Part shown: piece after piece, positions 1 through 12,046 of the stretch
Numbering within the stretch: position 1 is the stretch's first letter
Layout: the number at the start of each line of letters is the position of its first letter
From: Nectonema munidae
Lineage: Eukaryota > Nematomorpha > Nectonematoida > Nectonematidae
Assembly: GCA_030549495.1 (NCBI GenBank)
Contig: JAUIRK010000987.1
Span: forward strand, 744,001-808,000
DNA: 64,000 nt
Reading direction: 5' to 3'
The notes under the pieces: generated by a model
Database searches by the model: none
What the model saw: only the letters and a program-made list of their open reading frames with translations
What the model was told of the DNA's origin: nothing
Translations under genes and position numbers: made by a program

Positions 1-119
1 TTCATCGAGAAGACACAATTGCGCCGCTTATATCGAACTATGAGAAAGTAGGCTTGTGGGGGATCGAACCCAAGTCCTTGAGTTATCAAAACCCAGTACC
101 TAACCAACCTTACTCATGA
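1..119 (-). mobile_element. SINE-A copy 1 (tRNA-like SINE, cut by window start)
   Basis: Read on the minus strand this contains a B-box-like GGTTCGATCC, followed by a conserved body with AGTTCGATA and GCGGCGCAATTG, then CTTCTCGATGAA. The same order recurs at 32605, 49021 and, damaged, at 8425 and 49535. A pol III B box plus a shared body indicates a tRNA-derived SINE. The end of this copy lies outside the window. Confidence 0.75.
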
Positions 120-732
120 TAAAATCATCATTAATTAGAAATTATGAAAATACATTGTAAAAATATTTTAAAAAATTATTAAAATTTGAACATAGGTAGA
201 AACATACTGACAGTTCGTTTCTTTGTTTTAATGTAAGACTTTGGTCCTATTAGTCCTAACTTGCAGAGGATAAAGTAGCAGCTTTAAAATTTGTTTATGA
301 TGAAAATTAAAGTCCCCAACAATACATACGAGAGAGCATTTGAAATCTATGCAATACAAGTGTCTCCAACAAAATTTTTTCATGGGAAATACATTTTGAA
401 AATTTGTAACTTTGAATGTCTAATTAACCCGGATTTAAAATTTTTGATTTCATCTAAAATTTTTAACACTTTTTTCTATTTCAATAAAATCCTATTTTTT
501 CTATTTTAGTTTTAAATTTTAAAATAAAATTTGTACATCACAACTTGACCAGTAAAAATATGACTCTAATAAACTCTCATCGTTAAGTTAGCTATACGCC
601 CAATATAGAAATTTTGAACATGAACATTACTTATCAATTAAAATTTTCTTTAAAAAGTTTTTAGTTTATATACGTCAAAAAATGTTCACTGATCTTCAAA
701 AGCTAAGAAGTAAAATCTTTATTTGCTTTTAG
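120..732. other. AT-rich sequence, no gene recognised
   Basis: Short open frames occur but none shows recognisable protein similarity or splice structure. It could be intron belonging to the putative exon at 733-828. Confidence 0.5.
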
Positions 733-828
733 TTTTTTGGATTTTGTGCATGCGCTGTGTGGGCAGTGGATGCCTATTTAAAATGGAAAATGCATAAAGG
801 CGGAGAAATGCCAGGAGAAGAAGAATAG
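733..828 (+). CDS. Possible terminal exon of a small membrane protein
   Basis: A pyrimidine-rich acceptor ending in AG at 731-732 opens a 31-codon frame ending in TAG at 826-828. The frame has a hydrophobic stretch (GFCACAVWAVDAYL) followed by a basic, then acidic, tail (KWKMHKGGEMPGEEE). That layout, a last transmembrane helix ending in an Asp-Ala-Tyr and a charged cytoplasmic tail, resembles the C-terminus of MARVEL/MAL-type four-helix proteins, but the match is from memory and weak. No upstream exon was found. It could also be chance. Confidence 0.3.
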   Translation, partial: FFGFCACAVWAVDAYLKWKMHKGGEMPGEEE

Positions 829-1159
829 AGACGAAAAGAAAAGTTCTACAGAAGCGCTCTACCTCCAACCAATATACATTATAATAATATATCTAATAAG
901 CTATCTTCCCATATACAATATAATTTTATTGCACTGTTCTCTGATGTGGAGAATTGCTTATTATTTATCCATTTTTACTATATTTTATTAAAATAATAAA
1001 TAGCATTTAAAAGACTAATGCTAACTTAAGTCTTCGCAATAAATCATGAGTACTTGATATTTTTTGAGAAAAAATATTGCGACTACGTTTAGGCGTTTGG
1101 CATACACGTTCACTTTTCTTTTGTATTTCTGTGACTTATGGATTTACATACAAATATTG
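829..1159. other. AT-rich sequence, nothing recognised
   Basis: AT-rich sequence with AATAAA-like strings near 965-1000, which could serve as a polyadenylation signal for the putative exon ending at 828. No coding or repeat signal seen. Confidence 0.4.
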
Positions 1160-1285
1160 GTCGGCAGATGGCCTACTGGTGGGAGCGTAGAATCTTGATC
1201 CAGTTGGTTTGGGTTCGATTCCTGATCATCTGTCCAGCTATGGAAGATTATTCTTCCCTTGGATGCGATACCGACAATTTAAAAA
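1160..1285 (+). mobile_element. SINE-B copy 1 (second tRNA-like SINE family)
   Basis: An A-box-like stretch (TGGCCTACTGGTGGGAGC) is followed about 40 bases later by a B-box match (GGTTCGATTCC), then CTGTCCAGCTATGGAAGATT and GGATGCGATACCGACA. The same order is found on the minus strand at 30009-30120. The body is unlike SINE-A, so this is a separate family. Confidence 0.7.
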
Positions 1286-1372
1286 TATACAAAGTAGTAA
1301 TATTTACTAAGGTTGTGTGCTAAACAAAACGCTATATTTCTTCAAGAAGCTACATTATAATGTTCCAAGGAA

Positions 1373-1440
1373 TGATCAGTGGTTCCAAAACTTTTTTCAT
1401 TCAACGCCCCCTGAGTATGAACACCACTTGCTACTGACTG
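1373..1440. repeat. hAT-like terminus
   Basis: CAGTGGTTCCAAAAC followed by CAACGCCCCCTGAG resembles terminal inverted repeats of hAT elements, which commonly start CAGnGnTTC. No matching inverted end was found, so it is a solo end or decayed MITE. A related string, CAACGCCCTCTGAG, lies near 39121. Confidence 0.35.
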
Positions 1441-2257
1441 TCCCTTTGTTTCCCAAATTTCTAAATTATTTTCAATTTACCTGATATTTGTTTAGGAGTG
1501 CAGTGAGTTCTCCAATATAGTCTATATCACTTTTACAAAGAAGAAAATATAAGAAAAATGAGAAAAATATAAATAAACAGTAAATTATTTATTTTTAAAA
1601 GTTTACGACTTTAACATTCATGACTTTCTTTCTACAGACGACAAGTAAATCGTCCATTTTGTGGCAAAGAAATATTACATTAATAAATCGATCTTTTTTT
1701 ATGGTTTTTAAAAGATTTAATTAAATTTTTAATGTGATTTGTGAATTTGATGCTTCATAATTAACTTTGAAATGTCCGGTTTCATTTCAGTGAGTAGTAG
1801 CTGTAGATCTCCTCGCTTCGTTCTTTTGAGAGGAGTTGAGTTTGCATGTGAATCGAATCAATCTTATCTGTCAATTCGCCTTTTCTCATGACATTTTTGA
1901 ATTTTCTTGATCTTTATGATTGTGATTAGAAAACTAGGGAACTCTGAATGAAAAATTCGCTCTCAGAATACTGGGTTTCAAAAATACCTCATGAGAAAAA
2001 TTTAAAAAGTGAGTTAGTTAATTAGTTAGCTCTAGTTGTTTCAATTTGCCTAGTTTTCGCGAGCTATATAGTCAAATGAGAGATCAAGTTTTCTAAGAAC
2101 GAATTTTCTGATACTAATTTAGAGAATTTTTTCTGAAGCTATTTTAGAGAAAAGGATCCTTTTTATATAATTTCAGACTTTAATATTTTCAATATAAATC
2201 GCATATTCAAAGACTAAATTTTCTCAGAGCGAGTTTTCCTTGCACTATTTATGACTT
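1441..2257. other. AT-rich sequence, nothing recognised
   Basis: No open frame with family similarity, no clear repeat and no RNA gene was seen here. Confidence 0.5.
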
Positions 2258-2330
2258 TGTTATAACGAACTACTTGGGGGCATAAAAAAGTTCGTTATAT
2301 TGAAGTGTCCGTTATACTGAATAGAGTACG
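2258..2330. repeat. Tigger/pogo-like terminal sequence (T1 end)
   Basis: GTTATAACGAACTACTTGGG followed by GTTCGTTATATTGAAG and GTCCGTTATACTGAA has the repeated TTCGTTATA pattern seen in terminal regions of many Tigger/pogo elements. It lies about 700 bases beyond the Tigger C-terminal fragment at 2998-3075, on the side where a minus-strand element's 3' end would be, so the two may be one decayed copy. Confidence 0.4.
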
Positions 2331-2997
2331 AATCACTCCAACAAACAACGTAATTTGACACCTGTTTTTATACAAAAGAATTTAACTAGATTCCTCAATC
2401 TACTCAAAGAATACCTTTCATTCAGTGTTTTCTTTAAATCCTTAGTAAGTTGTGAGTTGGATCATTAAGTTCTTTCAAAATAAAAGATATTGAATTTTCT
2501 TCTTCTATAGATATAATATATTATATCAGTAAATTGAGATGAAAGCACTTTTCATTCTTTTTTCAGAGGCAGTTTCAAAAGGGCGAAGAACGTTAACTAC
2601 GTTTTCTAAAACTTTTGATCCATTCTCAGAAATTTTTTCAAAAATGTTAATAAAGTTCCAAATCGTGGAAATGCAGATTTTCAAATTGATAAATATTGAA
2701 ATTGCATTGCTACATCTGTTCTTTGTATCTAGAAGAAGATTCATTTTTTATGTTGTGATGTATAGTTTCTTTAAAATAATTCTTCTTTAAAAGTGATTTT
2801 CAAAATATTTTGCAAATTTATCTAACATTTTCAACTATATTTTCAACGTTTTCTTCAATTTCTAGCGCATATTTATCTTCGCTTTTCTCCGCTGAATAAA
2901 AAGTGGTAATTCGAATTTCCGCTAAATAGTGTTCGGTAATTAACTAATTAAAAATGACCGTTTCGATCCCTAATTAACACTTCGTCAATTAGTGATA
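2331..2997. other. Unassigned AT-rich sequence within or beside Tigger T1
   Basis: Two overlapping open frames of about 70-80 codons on opposite strands (2526-2790) show no family similarity and look like chance. This may be decayed transposon 3' sequence. Confidence 0.35.
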
Positions 2998-3075
2998 AAA
3001 CTGGTGATCTTCGCTTGTTTACTCTTTGCGGTATAGTGTTCCTTACAAGCATGTGATAATAACTGTCACAGCTTC
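2998..3075 (-). pseudogene. Tigger transposase C-terminal fragment (T1)
   Basis: Matches 6003-6076 closely in the same orientation (shared ATCTTCGCTTGTTT, GGTATAGTGTTCCTTACAA, GATAATAACTG). At 6 kb that sequence encodes the end of a Tigger/jerky-like transposase, with the typical tail of a Gln/Lys-rich helix followed by KITxFF. Homology stops abruptly on both sides. Confidence 0.55.
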
Positions 3076-3111
3076 AAACCCTAACCCATAAAAATACCGG
3101 TTTATATTACC

Positions 3112-5945
3112 ACTGTTGCGTATGTGTAACAACATCTTAAAAATCCACTATTTATTAAATGAAATTTTCAAAAAAAAATGTTTACATAAATAAGTTGCCA
3201 ATTTATCATTCTTTGACTTTTCAATCTAAAACAAATACTTTTTATATGCGACAACAAATCAGAGAGCGTTGCGCAAATGCAACAGCAACACTGGTACTTT
3301 ATGTGGACTTACATGCAATTTAAATTAGTTTTAAACTAAGAACAAGTTTGATTTTAAAAATAAAGTTTTTAGTTTAGTTTTGTATTAGTTGCATAACAAA
3401 AAAACTTTCTTAGTGTATTGTAATCATTTTTATTTTAAAATTTAAACTAGTTAAAATGTATAAATAATATTGTTAATAAATTTTAATCATGAGAAACGAT
3501 TGAATAGTAAAAAACTACTTGCATCTTAAAATTTCTATCTAAAAAGCGTTAGTAATGTAAAAAATTACTATGAAAAAGTTAAAATTGTGAGATTGATAAA
3601 AAATGAATATTGATAATTTTATAAATGAAAAATAAAAAGATAATTGCTTTAAAAATGAAAATTTATTTTAAGTCAATTTCTTATTTTTGTTTAACTTTTT
3701 ATTTTGAAGTAAATTGATAAAATTATAAAAATTTATAATTAATGTAAAAAATAAAGTTAAAAATAAATTTATTTATAATAAAAATCATTTTTTATGAAAG
3801 ATATCAAAGCAATTGTCATGTAGAGCAACGTCACATTTCGAACAAATAAAACACGTTTGAGATTTACACTGAGCGCATCTTGTTCTTTTGTCTTTTTTCT
3901 TTACAATATGACCAATATTGTCATACCTCGCTTCTTCTGACACTCTTTTTGATGCCGGTTTACCTCCAAACTTTCTAGTATTTTTTTCTTGCCCATATTT
4001 TTGTAAATTTTCTACCACAACTTGTTTTATAAACTCACAAAAGTGTATTTCTTATTCCAGTTCATTTTGTACAATATAATGCGTTGTACAGTGAAGCTTG
4101 CATCATAAAACCACTAATGGGAAATGCCATTTTTCCGATCCAATTACAGGTCTGTATAAAGAACTTATGTAATTCATCGAGTCAGTAAAGCCCATATTTT
4201 GATTATATAAATGCACAGAATTAGGAATATTTTTTATCAACTTTTTTTTGAAGAGACGATCAATCTTTTAGCCTATTTCATTGCAAAAAGACTTGTTACA
4301 TTAGAGGCACCATTACGATTGCATTGTCCTTCCATACAGAAATTTTGAAATCATTTCAACTTTAACATAAGAACCTCTTTCTACTAATTTTTTTTTCAAA
4401 CTTAAAATTTTTTAATCGGTCTTTTCTTAGAACACCAGTGAATAAAATTTTTCGTTTTGTTAGTTCTTTTATTAATTTTATTGATGTAAAGTAGTTGTCA
4501 GTAAAAAGGTGTTTGCACTTGCAATTTTCATCTATCAGACTTAAAACTACATCTGTGCTAACTCCAAACTCTTTGGGGTAAATAGTTTGAGCACCACTTT
4601 TACCTTGGTATATCTCAAAATTTCGTATTAACCTACGTCTGTATTTAAACAAAAAACTTTATAACCAAATCTTATCTGTTTGTTTCGCATGGCTTGCTCT
4701 ATTGCAGACCCATAACCTCCATAATAGGACACCATGCTTTCATCAATATCAAATCTTTTGAAAACTGGACTGAATTTTTTAAAAAAGTATTTCAAATCTT
4801 CAACAATTGGTCTTATTTTTAAAATTTTATATTATTTTTTATACTCCTGATAAGTTTGTTGATCGAAAAATATATGTATTTTAAAATTTGAAAATCGTTG
4901 AGAAACCTAAAATAGGTTGTTTATCTACACTTTCCCGATACATACACCTTTTTCGACATTTGACATAACCACTAAAAATTATAATGGAAAAAAACCTCAA
5001 CTCTTCAATACTTATAAAAAAAATTAGAGTTTTTAAAGACCGCATATGTTTAGAAAACTTTATTTTTTCTAATATTATATCATTGAAAAAAAAATAAATT
5101 AAATACTTGGGAAGCTGATTCAAATGTCGTATTGGAACATGAGCAGGTGTCTCATCAGTCCGATGATTTTGAAGTAGCTTCAAATTCAATACTTCTCCTT
5201 CTACCCATGATTCTACATTAGAATCAAAACTTTCATCATCTACAGAGTCTTCATCGGTTTCAAAATTTTTTGATTCATTAGCAGGATGTGTTATATAAAG
5301 TGAAGCTTCTTGATTATTATTAATAATTAAATCAAGCGCTTCATTCAATTCAAGACTTTTGCAAATTACAATCAAGAAACTGTAAAATACTTATAAACGG
5401 TAAAATGAATTTAACTTTCAAAAATGTAAATGAACTCAATATGCAAAACACGCATTTATATACGCATGCTAAGTGACAAACGCGTCACTACAGAAACACT
5501 GTATGAGAAAATAGCAATCAAAAAACTTTTGACATATGACGTTTAAAAAGTACATTTACACACATACCGTTTGATAGAAACGCGTCACTTATTAAGATCC
5601 AAAGTATAACGTGCAAAACATTCATTCAGTACACATATAGTTTGACATTATCAATAAAACAAAACAAGACTTAAATCAAAGAATAAAAATTGACTTGGAG
5701 ATGAAAAATACTATTATCACTTTATTAAGAAAAAAATTTAATCTTTTCAATGTTTGATATAAAGTATTTACCGTTAAAGTTTTTATATTGTTCAGAAAAA
5801 AATAATTGAAATAAAGTTGCACAGTTATCAATTTTATTTTTAAAATATAAACTCTGCGATAAAAAAACTAGATAAACTAAAAAAAACTATTTTTTTAGTG
5901 AAAAAACAGGTTAAAACTTTGCGTTGCGTTTTTGCAACAGTGGTA
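3112..5945 (-). mobile_element. piggyBac-like element PB1, degraded
   Basis: A minus-strand transposase fossil (3785-5375) lies between inverted sequences ACCACTGTTGCG (from 3112) and its counterpart GCAACAGTGGT (ending near 5945). An additional inward copy of the end motif, GCGTTGCGCAAATGCAAC, lies at about 3267 and resembles GCGTTGCGTTTTTGCAAC at 5917; it could be a subterminal repeat or mark a small MITE at 3112-3297. I cannot see a clean TTAA duplication, so the exact ends are uncertain. Confidence 0.5.
3785..5375 (-). pseudogene. piggyBac transposase fossil (PB1)
   Basis: Reading leftwards on the minus strand, an acidic N-terminal region (Asp/Glu/Ser-rich, 5375-5130) is followed by remnants of the RNase-H-like catalytic core. 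These include a first-aspartate motif, FDIDESMVSYYGG, then an RFGYKVFCLNTD-like block near 4640-4760. A second block, LFTDNYFTSIKLIKEL (about 4470-4510), holds the second Asp. Sequence like NMGFTDSMNYISSLYRP near 4150-4200 occupies the third-Asp position. The frame ends in a cysteine-rich zinc-ribbon (CAQCKSQTCFICSKCDVALH, 3785-3860), typical of piggyBac transposases. Several stops and frameshifts, and a probable deletion between the N-terminus and core, make it non-functional. Domain order and motifs make the family call firm. Confidence 0.85.
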
Positions 5946-5950
5946 TTATT

Positions 5951-6837
5951 TCATATAGACACTTTTTTACAACTATGTGGTAATATAAGGGTTGTAAAAA
6001 AAGTGGTGATCTTCGCTTGTTTGCTGTTTGTGGTATAGTGTTCCTTACAAACATATGATAATAACTGACACACCCGCAGAAATTTAATACCGTCAACTGA
6101 TTGCACTTCAAACCAGGAAAGTGCTTTTTCCAGCCCTGAAATCACATCCGATGTTGCTGAGATTCTTTGAGCGCTGTCCTCAGAGTAGTCACTTTTAATG
6201 TCGCATTGTAATCATGAACGGAGGCGATAATTTCTTCCTCGGTCAATGGCCTTGAAATACCGCAATTTTCCTTCTGGAAAATTTTGATGCATGTGTTTTT
6301 GGTGTGATGATATAACTGAATGGCAGAGTATTTGGTTTCACATGTTCAACAGCGGGGATTTTTGAAGTTGCCGATTCACAGTGTGCCGAGTTTGTGTTGA
6401 CACGTTGCGTTTGTACCAACTAGAATTGTCACTCCTCCTTGTACTTTTTATAGCAAGTTGTACGTTGTTCTTTTCTCCTGGATGCTAGAGACCTGTGCCG
6501 TTCAAAAAACAAAATTCCAATTTCTTGGATAGTGCGATAGCTTTTTCCACAACGATTGGACCGGATATTGGAATGTTTGCTGCTCACTGCTGGTGGAAAC
6601 AGAAATAAACGGTCTGCTCGAGATCGCCACCATTAGGCCTGTCCACTGCACTTGTGTACGAACTCGCGCAACTCTTTTACATTCTTAAGTTGATATTCTG
6701 ATCTTAGGAATACCGTCTTCTCGCGAAAGATTTGCTGCTTTCTCGCCAAGGCTGAGACGATCGATGATACTGAGCTTGTCGTCAGCCGATAGCATTTTGG
6801 GTTTGTGAGACCAAGTAGCCATATCAAACACTGGAAC
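5951..6837 (-). pseudogene. Tigger/pogo-like transposase remnant T2, core deleted
   Basis: On the minus strand the first ~50 codons (from about 6837) read, across frames, as a CENP-B-type N-terminal helix-turn-helix: KMLSADDKLSIIDRL, then GEKAANLSRE and GIPKIRIS. The far end (6145-5990) reads GLEKALSWFEVQSVDG and ends SKQAKITTFF, the standard tail of Tigger/jerky-like transposases. The DDE catalytic middle is almost entirely missing, so the element is an internally deleted derivative with additional frameshifts. The tail sequence is duplicated at 2998-3075. Confidence 0.7.
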
Positions 6838-7344
6838 TTGGTATAAATTTATAGGAGCCATGTGTTTTGAGTAAGAATGATTTTAAAAGCTAAAAGATGT
6901 AAGAAAGATGTTAAAATAAAGATGCTAAAAGCATGGCAATTATAACAAGACAAATATAAGTACTTATCAGAGTGATCATAAGCCAGCACTGTTACACAAT
7001 AAACGATCTATGAATGAAAAATGCACATTTGCCATTCTTTGAGGCAGGATGAGTTGATGTGCTTTAGAAAGCTTTTGAGAGGAAGTGAGGAGGTAAGGGA
7101 GTTGTCAAAGGTTGAGTGTAAACATAATGTTAAATGGTCAACCAGTTTAAATAAAAATTTTACTTAAAAAATTTAATTGATTATTATTATTAGACGCTTT
7201 TATAGAAATTTGATTTAATAAAAATATTTTTGATTCCTCTATTGGGATAGAGAACTTAGACTTAGAGAAATTTAGATTTTACTAAATTATTACAATATTT
7301 GCACTTTATTACTTTTTTCTGAAGAATATTCTTTGCAACAAACC
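6838..7344. other. AT-rich spacer
   Basis: No gene recognised. A short stretch near 7131-7160 (TGGTCAACCAGTTTAAAT) weakly resembles, in inverted orientation, sequence near 9118-9135 and may be the left flank of element PB2. Confidence 0.35.
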
Positions 7345-8793
7345 TTAGATAGAACACACGGAACATTCTTTCTTCAAAGTCTTTTTTTTACAGATAAGAC
7401 ATCTTCTTGACTTTTTTTTGGATTTTGTCTCTTCAAAATTATTCAAACTTGGTGTACTTGAAATAAAAAAATTATCATGTTTTATTTTACTTGAGATGCA
7501 GGGGTTTCTAGGCCTTTTCATGTATGCTGATGAGAGCTTTTCGCTTAAACTTTTAATAAATACTTTCCTAGATTCAGCATATCCAATTTTCATCTCAATT
7601 ATGTAGGAATTAAGACATACTACATCAAGCATATTGAAAAATATCAATGGCCAGCGCACAGTTTTTCTTTCAAGCGTAAATTCTTCAATATCTTTATCCA
7701 TCAAATCGACACCACTTATAAAAGTTGATTAGTTATGGCTTATTCTTGTCATTATTTAGATCAGAAAAGACAAAAGTTACTTTATAAGACAAACGTTTAG
7801 GAACATATGACATGATTTTGCTTTTATTCTGATTGTCATACTTGAAGACACTCGAGCCAACTTCTCTACCTTTGGGATTTTTGAAAGACAAGGAATGTTC
7901 TTTGCTAAATTGAATGTTCTCACGTTATTCTTTTCCCAAATATATTTTTGAAATTAGAGCCAACAAAAATAAGCCCCACACTTCTCCTATCGCTGCTAGT
8001 TTATAAGACGCTTTTCTTTTCTTTCTAGTTACAATATTATCGAATCTTAGATAACTAAGCAAAAGTTTCATTCGACAAAAAGCCATGCAAACTCTGTATA
8101 GAGGCTTACTATCATTTCGAGCATAAAAAACATTCAAATCTCAAAAGTTATTACGATAGAAATCCAAACATAGCTTCCAACTCTTCAAATGTAAACTTTG
8201 AAAATAATTTACAAACCAACTTGATGTATTTTGGACTTTTATCATTTGAAGCTTGCGGTTTGTGTATTTTAAAACATGTCTGGTTATTTCTAAAGGAAAA
8301 AGCAAATCAAACAATTTTTTTCATAATGACTTTTTCAAAGCTTTCTACATTTCTTGCTAACAACATCACGCTTCAATCAGACTATATTCTCCCTTATTTT
8401 ATTTTCTCATTTCACTCCACAAAATTAGGGCGTTGGCTAGATGCTAGATACCACATCAAGCCTGCTTTCCACATAGTTCAATACAAGCGGAGCAATTGCG
8501 CCTTTTCGGTAAAAACAGCTCATGGAACCTTTAGCTTACCTTTATTACATGCAACATTGTAAGAGGATTCTTCTTCAGAAATTCTCTATCTTCTTCAACA
8601 TCTTTATTCATAGAGTCTGAAATTGCCTCAACATCTTCATGTTCATTTGAAAAACTTGCAAACTCTTCACAGCCTTACGTTTTACTTCATCATCCTCACT
8701 TAGTTTACTTATTTTTAACAATTGCATGCTTCGGTAAAAAATATTCTTTTCTTCGTAGTGTAAGTAAAAGGAAAAGTAAGAATTTGAAATCAA
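7345..8793 (-). pseudogene. piggyBac transposase fossil PB2, internally deleted
   Basis: Read leftwards, the segment at 8137-7925 contains a piggyBac N-terminal block (RMKLLLSYLRFDN then TRKKRKASYKLAAIGEVWG). The segment just downstream reads as the HSLSFKNPKGREVGSSVFKY / IMSYVPKR block found near the end of the catalytic domain. About 250 residues containing the first catalytic positions therefore seem to be missing between them. The last part (7704-7345) has VDLMDKDIEEF-like and TVRWPLIFFNMLDVVCLNSYI blocks, then a C-terminal Cys-rich ribbon (CLICKKKTLKKECSVC). A SINE-A copy is inserted in the N-terminal part. This lineage differs from PB1, PB3 and PB4. Confidence 0.75.
8425..8562 (+). mobile_element. 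SINE-A copy 2, B box deleted, inside PB2
   Basis: GGGCGTTGGCTAGATGC, then CCACATCAAGCCTGCTTTCC, ACAAGCGGAGCAATTG and ACCTTTA match SINE-A, but about 30 bases carrying the B box are absent. The copy interrupts the N-terminal part of the PB2 transposase, so it is probably younger than PB2. Confidence 0.65.
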
Positions 8794-9117
8794 GAGAGAA
8801 AAGAGCAGAGTGAAAAAAACAATAATGAAATACGATAAATGAAGAATAAACTACATCATGATGTGCAAATATCATATACATGATGTCAAACTGCTGCCAG
8901 ATAACACAACTGCTGTCTCGAGTACATAGATTGATCACAACAAACTTATGGCTACAAAATTTTGTCAGTTTTGATGAAAAGGATATAAGTGGGATAACTT
9001 TTTTCATCTGTATTGATCGTATTTTTCATCATCATTTGAAAGTAGGACGTATGCGCAAATAATAAAATTGAGTATATGAAAGCTAATTTTATTGGACAAA
9101 TTTATGAACCAAATAAA

Positions 9118-9167
9118 ATAGGTTGACTACATGTTGTAGTCATTAAATTAAGTCCTGTTAAGGGTTA
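9118..9167. repeat. Possible PB2 right terminus with TTAA
   Basis: The sequence runs through a 17-bp palindrome (GACTACATGTTGTAGTC) and then GTCCTGTTAAGGG followed by TTAA. GGG-TTAA is the expected right-end junction of a piggyBac insertion. No good matching left end was found. Confidence 0.4.
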
Positions 9168-9670
9168 AAAAGAATTAGTTATAATAATATTTCATTTATT
9201 TTATTCCTATATTCTCAAATAATATAAAATTTAATGTGTGGGAGAAGTTTAAGATCATAAAATTCGATAATGTTAAATTGAATACAAATGCATGATACGT
9301 TTTAGAAGACACGTTAAAACTTTATGCTTAGAAATATATATTTACTTACTTTATCGATTATGTCTTACTAAAACAAATGAAAATGATAAAGGCAGGGCGA
9401 AACGTGTGTAAACATTCTCTAATTTCAGTAGTGAATATAATGTAAATAAATACAACACCCAGCTTGCAAAATTTTGATATGTTGGCAGCTAAAAGCATCC
9501 TATTTCTCTTTTGAAGTAATGAATTTATACTTTTTTTATTTTACCCCACATTCTTTATTTCACTTTCCTATATTTTTATTAATTAGAAAATAATATAATC
9601 AATTTAACTATATCACTCGATACAAAATTAAAGTACCCATCAATAATGATAATTAAATCAAAACTTCCTC
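9168..9670. other. AT-rich spacer
   Basis: No gene or repeat recognised. Confidence 0.5.
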
Positions 9671-11211
<1,541 letters not shown>

Positions 11212-11870
11212 GCTGCACTAAGAACTGGCTGTCAGTGTCTACTGATGGAGCTCAATTGACTGGAAAAGTTTTACTTCATGGTGGATATAGTGAGTCACTT
11301 GTATACGCTGAATAAAAACCGCAAGGAAAGGAAGGCACGGGCCAGTAGATGCTGGGGGATGTTTTGGCATTTGAGCGCAGAATGATATTCTTTGCCAGAG
11401 ATGCCTAGAAAGGTACGCTCTCTCACTACCCCCTCCCTAAAAAGTTCAAAGAGGCGAACAAACACATATATTGTGATTATTTCCACCGGGCAATTACTGC
11501 AATTCAAACTGCATTTGGAGAAATATTAAGTGAGTTCAGAGAGGAAAAACGGACTCTCACTTTCCGTTACAATGCTAGACATCGACCTATCCCACGCATT
11601 CACATGAGTAAGAAAGTGCTTTCTTGAAATTGAACACGCCGACATCGCGGATAAAGATATGTTGATTAACAAGTTCAAACCCCACGAAGAAGTCGCTCGT
11701 CACAAGATATCTAACACTTATATCAAAGTCAAATGATGTAAAGATCAACGTCACATCTTACATACGCGACATAGGGAAGATCTGTAGTCTTATTTTTCTG
11801 AAAAAACCCAAAGACATATCAGAGTCTGATGCAGGTTTTTTTGTATGTTTAGGTGCTTCTGTTGATTCCT
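11212..11870 (+). pseudogene. hAT transposase fossil H1 (ZBED5/FAM200-like)
   Basis: Compared with its surroundings this stretch is GC-richer and protein-like. It reads WLSVSTDGAQLTGK, then, in shifted frames, DVLAFERRMIFFARD, LSHYPLPKKFKEANKH, AITAIQTAFGEILSEFRE, and LEIEHADIADKDMLINKF. This is the order of blocks in the C-terminal half of ZBED5/SCAND3/FAM200-type hAT transposases (a TDGA block, then a region on outer-helix and 'FREEF'-like repeats). Several stops and frameshifts are present, and N-terminal and dimerisation parts are missing; the (ATC)n array lies where upstream sequence would be. Confidence 0.65.
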
Positions 11871-12046
11871 GCCTGAGGAAAAACTGACATGGACTTATCA
11901 CAAACACATTCTTTTTTTTATTTAATTTTTACACAAATATAGGCCGCACTCAAATAAGCCTGCACAAAGTTCAAAGTTTAATTTATTTCAAAGCAGGCCT
12001 TGAAATTCACGCTCTACTTCTTCTTGTCATATTCAGTTGTTATAAC
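11871..12046. other. Spacer between hAT elements
   Basis: No gene recognised. Its last 8 bases (12039-12046, GTTATAAC) are the left target duplication of H2. Confidence 0.6.

Noticed and set aside
1160-1285. A functional tRNA gene
   Set aside because: A and B boxes are present, but there is no complete cloverleaf, and the same extended body recurs at 30 kb, which identifies a SINE.
2526-2790. Overlapping opposite-strand frames as small genes
   Set aside because: Low-complexity Lys/Phe-rich translations in AT-rich DNA, without similarity; likely chance.
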